From Adhaeribacter arboris (GTDB lineage Bacteria; Bacteroidota; Bacteroidia; Cytophagales; Hymenobacteraceae): a stretch of 64,000 nucleotides of DNA. The stretch lies in the NCBI RefSeq assembly GCF_003023845.1, contig NZ_PYFT01000002.1, positions 124,001-188,000 on the forward strand. Direction: 5' to 3'. The position numbers and the translations under genes were made by a program. Shown one piece after another: positions 46,744-56,149 of the stretch (positions within the stretch are counted from its first letter, which is position 1; each line of letters begins with the position of its first letter). The notes under the pieces were generated by a model. It saw only the letters and a list, made by a program, of their open reading frames with translations, did no database searches and had not been told where the DNA came from.

Positions 46744-49700
46744 ATGAAGTCAGGCCAATCTCTTGTGCTACTAATAACGATGTTGCTGGTAGGTGCACTG
46801 ATAAAACCGTTACAGGCAAAACCCACCGAAGCTTTGTTTGCTCCATCCATCAGTATTACCAGTGGTCCAACGGTCCGCATTCCGGGAATTACCACGGCCA
46901 CCGTTCTTCTACTAAGCGGCTACAATACCAATTTCCCAGTGCGATGGCTGCGCAACGGCGGAGCAGCAGGTAGCGGGCCAACTTGTAGCGTAACTCAGGC
47001 AGGCACCTATTCAGCCGAAGTGAACTTTAGCACCAACCCTAACAATCCCTTTTGGAGGCATGTTGCTTCGTTCACGGTGTCAGCCTTATCCCACAATATT
47101 AGCATAAACGGTCCGGCTATCCTGGATCCCAATGCAAGGACCCGGCTGTGTGTCACCTCTAATGCCGACGCCTACATGACTGAACGGAGATGGTTTATGA
47201 ATGGCGTGGATGAGAACCGGTCCACCACAAAGACATGCCGGCCGGCAGTCGTTCCGGCAGAGTACAGCATGGAGGTGACTTACCAGTTTGGCAGCCAAAG
47301 CAGCACCCTGACTATTGCAGCAGTAACCATTCACCCAGCTACCCAGGCTCCTACTGTACGCGTTTCCAAGACGGCCTACGATCCTGTATCCGATGCCCCT
47401 GTTTTTAAAGTCAGCAATTTCAGCACCTTCAGCGATGTCACCTGGTATCGGAATGGGCAGCTTGTCCGTCCAATGACCACCGACACCTTTACCGTTTCGA
47501 GTCCGGGCCGGTATCTAGCTTTGGCTACCTATTCCGGGCTGCAAGTTTATTCGGGTGAAATCGCGATCACCAAAGGCTTCATCCCCCAACCTAATATCTC
47601 TTCGGACAACGGGAGTTTTGTGCTTACCTACCAGGATCCTCAGCTGAGGTTATCTGTTCGGGATAATTACAAGGCGGGTTATACCTGGTACCTTGATAAC
47701 CAGGTGATGGAAGGAATGAACCAGTATTACATCGATGTCTCCCAACCCGGCAATTACCAAGTAACCGCCTGCGCCACCCATCCTGATGGTGAAACTGAGT
47801 GCCAGACCTCAGCCCAGCAAAATATTACCGGGGAAATCTTAAAGGTAAACTATGTAAAGCAACAACGAATGCGGGTGGAAGGTATTCAAAGTGTGTCGCA
47901 GCTGGAAGGTCGGCCGAAAGAACAATTCAGCGTTTCCACCACTTACGCGGATGGCTTTGCCCGTTCGCTGCAGACAGTGCAGCAGGCGGCTTCACCCAAG
48001 GGAAAGGATGCCGTTGCTTTTTTGTCTTATGATGCCTTTGGCAGGGAGCCTAAAAAATACCTTCCTTTTGTCCGAAAACAGAAAGATGGCAAATACTATC
48101 ACCTGAAGGCTTCTAATCCTGTAGCACTCAATGAATTTTACCAAGGCAACAATGACCAGATAGCCAACACTCGGTATCCTTTTTCTGAAACTGAGTACGA
48201 ATCCTCCCCGCTCAACCGGGTGGTGGAACAAGGCGCCCCGGGGGAAGACTGGCGGTTGGCGGGCGGGCACACCACCAAGCAGCAGTATAAGACTAATCAA
48301 ACTTCCGATAACGTACGAATCTGGAAGAAAAGTGCAGTTGGCCTTTCTTCAACGACTTCCTACGCCGCTGGTATGCTAGAAGTTAACCAAACGACTGATG
48401 AGCACAGCCAGACTGCTTACACATTCACGGATAAAACAGCACGAATGGTATTATCAGAGAGCCCGGGTGAAAATGGCGAGCGGTTGCGCACGTATTACGT
48501 CTACAATGACCTGGGTATGCTCTGTTTCGTTATTCCTCCCAAAACTGTAAAATCCTTAGGTAATGCGGCTACCCTGACCATTAACGAGTTAACATTGCAG
48601 AGGGAATGTTTTTACTATCAATATGATGAGCGAGGCCGGTTGATAGTCAAACACGTGCCAGGCGCTGCTCCCGTATTTTTTGTGTACGATTTATGGGATC
48701 GACCGGTGTTGTCACAGGATGGCAACCAACGTGCTCATGGCAAGTGGAGCTTTACCAAATACGATGCTTTAGACCGGGTAGTGCTGAAGGGAGAAATAAC
48801 CCATGCCGGAAATCAGGCATCAATGGTCCAAGCGGTAATGAATTTTTATTCCAAGATAAGCCAGAACCCCTCTCTCCGTTATGAGGACCGAGGGAAAGCC
48901 GTACATGGATATACTAACCGTTCGTATCCGGTCCTTACCCATGAGTTGGAGGTAAATACGGTAAATTATTACGATAACTATGATTTTCTTTCCTCCCCCT
49001 ATCAATTTGTGCCAGAGCCAACACTTAGCTTAACGGCGGCCTTTATCCGCGTCCAAGGCCTGGTGACTGGCGTGAAGAATCGTGTTTTAGGAACAAAACA
49101 ATACCTAACCAGCGTCAATTATTATGATAAACGCTACCGGCTCGTGCAAGTAATCTCGGATAATCACTTGAAAGGAATGGACCGAACCAGTAGTCAGTAC
49201 AATTTTACTGGAAAGGTTACCAAAGAAAAACACGTTCACAAAGCCAAGGAGCAAGTTAGCATTACTAAGGAATATAAATATGACCACCAAGACCGGTTGC
49301 TAAAAGTGTATCACCAAGTGAACAATGAGTCAAAGATCTTAATTGCTGATCATCACTATAATGAACTAGGAGAACTCACCCAAAAGAACCTGCATGTTGA
49401 ATCTAATGGTAAGCCTTGGCAATCGCTGGATTACCTATACAATATCAGGGGGTGGTTGTCCACGATGAATAAACCGATTACAAAATCGGGTGCCTTGTAC
49501 AATGATTTTTATGCTTTCAAATTATACTATAATGATCCCAGCACAGAATTACATAACGTTCGTCAATTTAATGGAAATGTGAGTGCCTTTAAGGAGGAAA
49601 GACCTTATGAGATAGAAGATTCGGGTAGTGCAGTGAGAGGCGGTTATTCCTATACTTATGATCCGGCCAACCAACTCAAAATGGCCATCTATTCCCGACC

Positions 49701-51822
49701 CTCCAATCCCTCCCTGAACGGAACCTACAACGAAGCAATTACCTATGACCAAAATGGAAATATCTCAACGCTCAATCGGAAAGGCCCCATTGAAGGGATA
49801 ACCCAAACCATCGACGACTTGGAGTACCATTATGCGGGCAATCAGTTAGTAGGGGTAAAAGACCGGGGGAACGTGAAAGAAGGTTTTAAAGATCGGGGCC
49901 AAACCACGGATTATACCTATGATGCCAATGGCAACCTGATCAGTGATTCCAACAAGAAGATTGCTTCCATTCATTATAATATATTGAATCTTCCGGACAC
50001 CATTACCTTTACTGATGGCCGTGCCATGGTGTACACCTATGATATTTCCGGCAGGAAGCTTAAGCAGCAAGTGGTAGCTGCCAATGGCTCGGTTAAATTG
50101 GAAAGGGACTATGTAAGTAGTTTCCTCTATCTCGATGATACGCTGCAGGAAATTCAACATCCGGAAGGAAGAATAGTACATCAGGTTCCTGGTAGGTCCT
50201 CCTCCGGATGGGAATACCAGTATCACTTAAAAGACCATTTAGGTAATGTAAAAACCACTTTTACCACTGCCCCCCAACAGGAGATCTACCGGGCGAGCTT
50301 AGAAGAGGCAACGAATGCTGCTGAAGCAGCCCAGTTTAATCCTACTTATGACCGGGCGGTGCGGTATACTTCTTCGCTGTATAATCATACGCAAAGTGGC
50401 GTTAGATCGCAGCGGCTAAGCGGGGCTAATGAAAAAGAGGTTATTGGATTGGCAAAATCGCTTCAGGTGATGCCGGGCGATACCATCAACATGGAAGTTT
50501 ATGCTAAGTATTTTACGCCAACCTCTAAAAGTACGAATGTACAAAGGTTCATAGTGGCAGCCATAAGCAGTGCCTTTGGGCTCTCGGCGAGTACCATTGG
50601 CGAAGCAGGAATGGCCTATCAAAGCCTGACCGCTCTCCATGGTGCCGGGCTACTGCTTCATTCAGATGAGGAAACTGATAAAGCCGCGCCCAAAGCCTAT
50701 TTAAACTATATTTTGTTTGATCAGGATTTTATACCCTACGATTTGGGCTTTGATCAGGTAAGCACTCAAGCCCTGGAGACTGGAAAGAACACACCCCACG
50801 AGAAGCTGGGTTTGCAAGCGATAATCAAACGTCCCGGCTATATTTATATGTATCTTAGCAATGAAAATGCTACCATTACCGATGTTTTCTTCGATGACCT
50901 TCAGATTACCCACAAGCATTCCCCGCTGATTGCCACCACGGACTATTATCCTTTCGGAAGGATTGCCCAGCAATTCAGCCGGGAAAGGATAGTAGAGCAG
51001 CGCTTGAAATATAACGGCAAGGAATTTCAAAAGGAGGAAGGCCTCGACTGGTATGACTACGGCGCGAGGATGTATGATGCGAACTTGGGAAGATGGCACA
51101 TGGTGGACCCCATAGCCGAAAAGTACTATGCTTGGTCACCTTATAACTACGTATTGAATAACCCGCTCAAATTTATTGACTCGGATGGGAGAGAGCCAAT
51201 AATTGTTGAACAGCATACTGAAATGAAATTTTTAGAATTTTCCTTTGGAAGCGATGCAGTAATTCAGGGAAGTCAGCTTAAAAATGATAAAGGCTTTAGT
51301 GCCACACTTATTGAGATTAGATCCACCCTGGCAGAGGTTTCGTTTGAAGGCGAAAAGAAAGTTCAAGGAGAAGGGTATGAACTAGGCGTTGGTGGCAAAT
51401 TAGTATTCAACTCTCTTGCAGGCAATGCAGAAGCAGGCGTTAAAGATGGATCACTGGTCCTGGGTGCGGGTGCCGAAGCAGGAACAGTGGGAGTGGAAGG
51501 AGAAGCCTGCCTATTATTTGTCTGTGTTGGTGGGGAAGCTTCTTTTGGTCCCCAACTGGGTGCAGAAGTAGCCATAGGGGAGAAGACAAAAGTAGGGGCT
51601 CAGCTCGGTATAGGCGGAGCTGCGGCATCGGTGAGATTTGTGAAGCCCCCTCCAATAATTTCTAATGATTATATGAATCGCATCAATCCAACCCCTAAAC
51701 TACTCTCTGATGATCCGATTCCAATGCCTTCGCGCTTATCGTCAATAAAAATGGATGCAAAAGAGTACTCTCCTAAATTTAATGAATTAATCAAGTCAAT
51801 TTATGATATGGTGCCATTTTAA
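46744..51822 (+). CDS. DUF6443 / RHS-core protein with a variable C-terminal region
   Basis: A 1692-residue exported protein (signal peptide 1-25, cleaved after L-Q-A). Ig-like modules fill about 30-360, the DUF6443 region starts about 365, and RHS/YD repeats fill about 560-1400 (Y-D-A-L-D-R-V, Y-T-Y-D-A-N-G-N-L). The RHS-associated core ends with D-P-I-A-E-K-Y-Y-A-W-S-P-Y-N-Y-V-L-N-N-P (about 1458-1477). After the core junction at S-D-G-R-E lie about 205 residues of unrecognised sequence: a Gly/Ala/Glu-rich repetitive stretch (A-G-A-E-A-G-T-V-G-V-E-G-E-A) and a short polar tail. In RHS proteins this region is the released effector or toxin. No nuclease or deaminase motif is visible, and no classical immunity gene follows. 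Confidence 0.85.
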   Translation: MKSGQSLVLLITMLLVGALIKPLQAKPTEALFAPSISITSGPTVRIPGITTATVLLLSGYNTNFPVRWLRNGGAAGSGPTCSVTQAGTYSAEVNFSTNPNNPFWRHVASFTVSALSHNISINGPAILDPNARTRLCVTSNADAYMTERRWFMNGVDENRSTTKTCRPAVVPAEYSMEVTYQFGSQSSTLTIAAVTIHPATQAPTVRVSKTAYDPVSDAPVFKVSNFSTFSDVTWYRNGQLVRPMTTDTFTVSSPGRYLALATYSGLQVYSGEIAITKGFIPQPNISSDNGSFVLTYQDPQLRLSVRDNYKAGYTWYLDNQVMEGMNQYYIDVSQPGNYQVTACATHPDGETECQTSAQQNITGEILKVNYVKQQRMRVEGIQSVSQLEGRPKEQFSVSTTYADGFARSLQTVQQAASPKGKDAVAFLSYDAFGREPKKYLPFVRKQKDGKYYHLKASNPVALNEFYQGNNDQIANTRYPFSETEYESSPLNRVVEQGAPGEDWRLAGGHTTKQQYKTNQTSDNVRIWKKSAVGLSSTTSYAAGMLEVNQTTDEHSQTAYTFTDKTARMVLSESPGENGERLRTYYVYNDLGMLCFVIPPKTVKSLGNAATLTINELTLQRECFYYQYDERGRLIVKHVPGAAPVFFVYDLWDRPVLSQDGNQRAHGKWSFTKYDALDRVVLKGEITHAGNQASMVQAVMNFYSKISQNPSLRYEDRGKAVHGYTNRSYPVLTHELEVNTVNYYDNYDFLSSPYQFVPEPTLSLTAAFIRVQGLVTGVKNRVLGTKQYLTSVNYYDKRYRLVQVISDNHLKGMDRTSSQYNFTGKVTKEKHVHKAKEQVSITKEYKYDHQDRLLKVYHQVNNESKILIADHHYNELGELTQKNLHVESNGKPWQSLDYLYNIRGWLSTMNKPITKSGALYNDFYAFKLYYNDPSTELHNVRQFNGNVSAFKEERPYEIEDSGSAVRGGYSYTYDPANQLKMAIYSRPSNPSLNGTYNEAITYDQNGNISTLNRKGPIEGITQTIDDLEYHYAGNQLVGVKDRGNVKEGFKDRGQTTDYTYDANGNLISDSNKKIASIHYNILNLPDTITFTDGRAMVYTYDISGRKLKQQVVAANGSVKLERDYVSSFLYLDDTLQEIQHPEGRIVHQVPGRSSSGWEYQYHLKDHLGNVKTTFTTAPQQEIYRASLEEATNAAEAAQFNPTYDRAVRYTSSLYNHTQSGVRSQRLSGANEKEVIGLAKSLQVMPGDTINMEVYAKYFTPTSKSTNVQRFIVAAISSAFGLSASTIGEAGMAYQSLTALHGAGLLLHSDEETDKAAPKAYLNYILFDQDFIPYDLGFDQVSTQALETGKNTPHEKLGLQAIIKRPGYIYMYLSNENATITDVFFDDLQITHKHSPLIATTDYYPFGRIAQQFSRERIVEQRLKYNGKEFQKEEGLDWYDYGARMYDANLGRWHMVDPIAEKYYAWSPYNYVLNNPLKFIDSDGREPIIVEQHTEMKFLEFSFGSDAVIQGSQLKNDKGFSATLIEIRSTLAEVSFEGEKKVQGEGYELGVGGKLVFNSLAGNAEAGVKDGSLVLGAGAEAGTVGVEGEACLLFVCVGGEASFGPQLGAEVAIGEKTKVGAQLGIGGAAASVRFVKPPPIISNDYMNRINPTPKLLSDDPIPMPSRLSSIKMDAKEYSPKFNELIKSIYDMVPF

Positions 51823-51858
51823 ACTTTGGAATAAACCACAGAACTAACCTAATAATAT

Positions 51859-53349
51859 ATGAAAAAAATTATTAGTGGATTAATTGTATCCCTACTGGCA
51901 GCTGTATCTGCACCCGCACAGATTAATTCTGACAAATTGCAAAACAAATATGTCTTAGCGGATCATATCACCAATTTGGTATCAAATCAGTGGGCAAAGG
52001 ATTCTCAGACCATCGAATCTTGGTCAAATAGCTTAAAGCACACAATCAATAAACAATTAATTATGGATGAGTTGGCTATCCGATACACAATAGATAGCCT
52101 GCAAGCACTTCAGTTACCAACCGATAAGTTTACCCTGCAATTGACCAGCTTGACTTACAAAAAAGAGTCCTTGTTGTCAGAAGTAACTGCAAAGAAAGAC
52201 GATCTGGCTCAAAAAACTAAAAGCAGACTACAGGAATGGCAAAATACCATTAAAGCTAATTCAGGACTTAATTCACTTGAACACCCTACCCGAGTGAACA
52301 TTCCTGCTATAAATCAATCTTGTATTCCACCTGAGTTACCTAACCTAAATCATCCATTCGTACAATCCATGTCAAATATTTCTCTTCCCGCATTACCCGT
52401 ACTTTCAGCGGGAGACTTTCAACAGGTGGAACTTTCCCCTGATCTTTCCTTCATCCACAAATCACTCCCATTCAAAGATGTTGAAGGACTTAAGCATATT
52501 CAGAGGAAATTTGGCAGCCTGAAAGACGGGGTATCTCAGTTAACCTCCTTTACAAAGAATTCCGATAATCCCATCAACACAGCCTTTGAGAATATTATTC
52601 AATTAAGCGGTTTTCAGGAAAAAATTGAAGCAGCAGAGAATATGCCTCTAAATGACTTCCTAATAAGAGCCGAACAAATGGAAGATCCAAAAGCCCTAAA
52701 AGAATCAGCTCAAAAAGAAATTATAAAGGAAGCGTTTAATCATTTCAAGGGAAGAGAAGAACGATTGAATCAGGCTATAGAAAAAATGGCTAAATACAAG
52801 CAAAAATTTTCTTCTGTGAATAGTATCCAGGAGATTCCAAAGATAAGTAATGGCAAATCCCTTAACGAACATTTATTTCTCGGAATAGCCTTTCAAATTC
52901 AGCGAAAAAATTACCTTTCATTAGATTTCAATCCCTACCTTGGATATCGCTTTACAAACCGTCTTACTACTGGTCTAGGCTGGAATCAAAGATTTGCTTT
53001 TAATAACTGGACCCAAACTAGCCAAAAAGGTGAAATTTATGGCCCAAGAGCTTATACCGAATTCAAAGTTTGGAAAGGCTTTTCTCCACGCTTAGAAGTT
53101 GAATACATGAAGTACTTAATACCTCCTAGTTTTTTAAATACCCCCTTTGAAAATTACAAGCGTGAATGGATTTTTGGCAGTAAGATTGGAATAAAAAAAG
53201 AATATCCATTTAGAAGAAATATAAAAGGTACTGTTATAGTAATGTTCAAATTCACCAATTCAAACCAGAATTACTCAGACCATAATATCTGGAATATGCG
53301 ATTTGGTTTGGAATTTCCAATACAGAAGAAAAAAGTTAGTAATAATTAA
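51859..53349 (+). CDS. Exported coiled-coil protein with C-terminal beta-barrel-like region
   Basis: A 496-residue protein with a clear signal peptide (1-20, cleaved after A-P-A-Q). Residues about 25-330 are mostly charged alpha-helix with coiled-coil character. The last 150 residues alternate aromatic/hydrophobic and polar residues, with strand signatures such as L-F-L-G-I-A-F-Q-I, L-S-L-D-F-N-P-Y-L-G-Y-R-F and R-F-G-L-E-F-P-I. This resembles a small outer-membrane beta-barrel. I do not recognise the family. It starts 37 bases after the RHS-core gene on the same strand, so it is likely co-transcribed and could anchor, export or protect against the RHS product. The bulky exported form argues against a standard cytoplasmic immunity protein. 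Confidence 0.6.
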   Translation: MKKIISGLIVSLLAAVSAPAQINSDKLQNKYVLADHITNLVSNQWAKDSQTIESWSNSLKHTINKQLIMDELAIRYTIDSLQALQLPTDKFTLQLTSLTYKKESLLSEVTAKKDDLAQKTKSRLQEWQNTIKANSGLNSLEHPTRVNIPAINQSCIPPELPNLNHPFVQSMSNISLPALPVLSAGDFQQVELSPDLSFIHKSLPFKDVEGLKHIQRKFGSLKDGVSQLTSFTKNSDNPINTAFENIIQLSGFQEKIEAAENMPLNDFLIRAEQMEDPKALKESAQKEIIKEAFNHFKGREERLNQAIEKMAKYKQKFSSVNSIQEIPKISNGKSLNEHLFLGIAFQIQRKNYLSLDFNPYLGYRFTNRLTTGLGWNQRFAFNNWTQTSQKGEIYGPRAYTEFKVWKGFSPRLEVEYMKYLIPPSFLNTPFENYKREWIFGSKIGIKKEYPFRRNIKGTVIVMFKFTNSNQNYSDHNIWNMRFGLEFPIQKKKVSNN

Positions 53350-53512
53350 CTTAAGTTGCGAGTAATTAGAAGACCTGGTTAAGGGTATAAGCAAGGATAA
53401 AGAAGATAAGTTTAAAGATAAAGCCATTAAGAGTAACGGTATGAATCTTCTTAGGAAAGAAGTTTGTGTCTAGTCCTGATTATGTTGGCCAAATTCGTCT
53501 CGCGAAACGGTT

Positions 53513-53723
53513 GTGGCTGTTGCACAACTTTGTTTTAAGCCTGACTGATTTCACAGTCTGAACTTATTGCCACCCCGGGAGTACTTTCCTGGTTGTAAAG
53601 AGGGTAGTAAAAGCGATAAAATAGCTAGCAAAGACATTTTGCTGCTCTTTAACCAGTGCAAGGGCTTGGCTTACTACTCTTCTTTAACGGCTACCATTAA
53701 TCAGGTAGTTGTGCAACAGCCAC
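53513..53723. mobile_element. 211-bp internally deleted derivative of the IS1182-like element (MITE-like)
   Basis: Both 16-bp terminal repeats are intact (53513-53528 and 53708-53723). The left about 155 bases are the reverse complement of the 3' end of the IS copy at 61358-63033, and the right about 45 bases are the reverse complement of its 5' end (including the codons of the transposase start). The internal about 1.46 kb is missing, with the join near 53677 at a short AAG/AG overlap. It lies in a dispersed unit: the 40-bp block is at 53793-53832, 69 bases from its right end. Confidence 0.9.
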
Positions 53724-53792
53724 GACGGAATAAAGAGATTAAAAAAACACCTGATAGCATCAGGCTTTTCCCATAATATATATCTTTTAAAG

Positions 53793-53832
53793 CCATCTCA
53801 TAAATGAATGTTGAGATATAATTTATGAGATG
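53793..53832. repeat. 40-bp inverted-end block of the dispersed unit (copy near the MITE)
   Basis: CCATCTCATAAAT ... ATTATGAGATG form: a nearly 12-bp inverted arm on each side. Between it and the MITE is a hairpin CACCTGATAGCATCAGGCTTTT (about 53749-53770), in the same place as the terminator hairpin of the empty unit at 18683. Confidence 0.6.
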
Positions 53833-53898
53833 TGATTTACGAGAATTTTATTACAAAAAGTTAAGTGACACTAATGCAAAAAATTAATATAAACAAGA

Positions 53899-55929
53899 TT
53901 AAACTTTTGCTACTTCTTTAACGGATGACGTTAAGTAAATTTCTTTTTCATGCAGTTGAGAAATGAGGAGTAGTTGAGGTTTATTATTTAAGTTGTGTTT
54001 GAATATTTTAAATACAACAACAAAGTCGTTATTTTTATTAAGAAGATTTTTTTCAATATCTAATGCATTATCTTCTAAAGCTATAGTTACCTGTTCCGTG
54101 CCAAGGGTCGAAAGTCCTCCTGCTAGATAATATATTCTGTTATTTAATGATTGTCTTGCAAATATAGCATAGTCAAATTCATCTTTCTCTTCTCTTGAAA
54201 ATACATTAGGGTACTGTAATATTTCAAGATTATAAAGGTGATTGTCTATATTCCTGCTAATGCTACAAAGTTTATTAAATGTAAGTAGTTGCTCTGATAA
54301 TTTATTATGGAATAAGCCTATGGAAATAACACGTTTTAACCTTGAAATATTAGAGAGTTTATCATATTCATAATAAGCTTTATCTTCGTATGAAATTTCA
54401 AGTTTTTTAAAAAAGGTTATAAATTCCTCTTTAGCATTAATGTCAGCTATTGAGATTAAATCTCCTAACTTAGAATTAGGTATATTTTCCTTATGCATGA
54501 AGAAAATAATATCAGAATTGATAAAAATAGACTTTAGAGGGTGGGGATTTTGTTCTTTAGCAACCTGATACTCACATAATTTTTCAAATACATCTAAAAA
54601 TATTTCGCATAAATCCTTATCATCTGTTTCAAAGCTTGCAGTACTTTGGCCAGAACCAATATTATAGTAGTTAGTGAATATAACAACTGCTTTCCATTTA
54701 CCTTGTTTACTGCGTTTTACTGGACTGCTTAAGAAAAATTGGAAGGGAATATAATCTAGAGGATAGAAAATTTTATGGCTATGCTTTTCCTTTAAGTTTT
54801 CAATCAACTCCGCATCCTTATCGATCAATTTATCACAAAATATTTCTAATATTTTCTCATCCGTATAATCCTTAAATTCTTTGCCAGGTTCAGGCATATT
54901 TTTGGTTGCATAGACAAAAAGGTTTTCGTCAAATTTATCTTTATTTATTCGCACGTATCCTTCGTTATTCTTTCGTATAAAAAAAGCTTTTTTATTCTTT
55001 AAAACTCGGGATATTACAAAGGATCTTAATTTAGAAGGTTTAAATATTTCCGGATTATTTAACTTTGTATTACTTAGCACTCCGATTCGTAAGGAGTTGG
55101 GTATTTTACTTGAAGGAAAATTGGTGAGCTTATTTGTAATTTCAGCTTGAGCTTCTTCAAGTTTCGCTAGATACTGATTATATAAATCCTTACTTTTAAA
55201 GGTCAAGTACTTTTCATTTTCATGATCTGGATTAGTTTTTATTATATTACTAAGTTCTTCTCCTTCCTCCCGTGCAGCTATTCCAATATTATGTACTAGA
55301 AAGGCACCATAACTGGTCATGTATGTTAAAATAGTGAGCTGATTGTTGGAGCTTTCAGCATGATCAATTACGCCTTTTATAGCTTTAAATCTTCCTTTAA
55401 GATCATCTATTTTAGTTAATGAAGTAACTCTAGAAATAATTTCTCCAATTTTCTCTTGCATTACATTTGCTCCAGATACTATATCTCCAATTTGCTTCTG
55501 CATGTCTGGTGCCATCTTAACTATTTCCTCGAGTTTAGATTGCATGTCACCCGCTACTTTCCCTATCTGCTTTGCATCCGTACTTATACCATTAATTTGG
55601 TTTGTTAATATTGTTTTTTCTCGTTCATTTTCCTTTTTTACAATATAATATATAAAGAAACCTACTATTATTCCTATAAACCCTAGTAATGCTCCAATAA
55701 CATCAAGATGTGACAATACATTATATTCTAGCGTATCAATCTCTAACCCTGATGGATGTTGATAATTATTCCATGCAAAGTATTTAAAGTATCTTATTAG
55801 GATATATAAGAAGATAAGTGACATTAGTGTAATTGCTAGAATTAATATATTTCTAGCTCTTGTAGGCTCTTCTTTTAAAGTAGAATATTCCCAATTAGTA
55901 TTATGGTTATCGATTGGTTGATCAGACAT
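53899..55929 (-). CDS. Membrane-anchored coiled-coil protein of unknown function, possible defence component
   Basis: A 676-residue protein. Two membrane spans lie near the N-terminus (about 26-46 and 73-97). A coiled-coil follows at about 97-185, with three near-repeats of the form M-Q-x-K-I/L-x-E/D-I-V (M-Q-S-K-L-E-E-I-V, M-Q-K-Q-I-G-D-I-V, M-Q-E-K-I-G-E-I-I). The remaining 490 residues are a large cytoplasmic, probably alpha/beta region with no motif I recognise; I looked for PLD, NTPase, nuclease and TIR signatures and saw none. The gene is AT-rich compared with the core genes and is divergent from a TIR-domain effector gene 220 bases away. That pairing suggests a two-component anti-phage system, inferred from context only. 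Confidence 0.6.
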   Translation of the reverse strand: MSDQPIDNHNTNWEYSTLKEEPTRARNILILAITLMSLIFLYILIRYFKYFAWNNYQHPSGLEIDTLEYNVLSHLDVIGALLGFIGIIVGFFIYYIVKKENEREKTILTNQINGISTDAKQIGKVAGDMQSKLEEIVKMAPDMQKQIGDIVSGANVMQEKIGEIISRVTSLTKIDDLKGRFKAIKGVIDHAESSNNQLTILTYMTSYGAFLVHNIGIAAREEGEELSNIIKTNPDHENEKYLTFKSKDLYNQYLAKLEEAQAEITNKLTNFPSSKIPNSLRIGVLSNTKLNNPEIFKPSKLRSFVISRVLKNKKAFFIRKNNEGYVRINKDKFDENLFVYATKNMPEPGKEFKDYTDEKILEIFCDKLIDKDAELIENLKEKHSHKIFYPLDYIPFQFFLSSPVKRSKQGKWKAVVIFTNYYNIGSGQSTASFETDDKDLCEIFLDVFEKLCEYQVAKEQNPHPLKSIFINSDIIFFMHKENIPNSKLGDLISIADINAKEEFITFFKKLEISYEDKAYYEYDKLSNISRLKRVISIGLFHNKLSEQLLTFNKLCSISRNIDNHLYNLEILQYPNVFSREEKDEFDYAIFARQSLNNRIYYLAGGLSTLGTEQVTIALEDNALDIEKNLLNKNNDFVVVFKIFKHNLNNKPQLLLISQLHEKEIYLTSSVKEVAKV

Positions 55930-56149
55930 AAGATTGGAGTTCTAAATGTTTAAATTTTGTATAATTAACTAATTCTTAATTAATTATAAATAAATTTTTA
56001 TATAATAATTTATTATTTTAAGTACTATGCGAAGCACGGACCTATAATGAAAGAAAATTGACAGTTTTACCTTACTTTTAATGCAGTTAATAACTAAATA
56101 AATCAGGCTAATGGGAATTAGCCAAGATGGTTGCTTAACCTTCCTGTGA

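Noticed and set aside
53567-53776. 69-residue ORF over the MITE
   Set aside because: It is a frame through reversed IS end sequence, not a gene.
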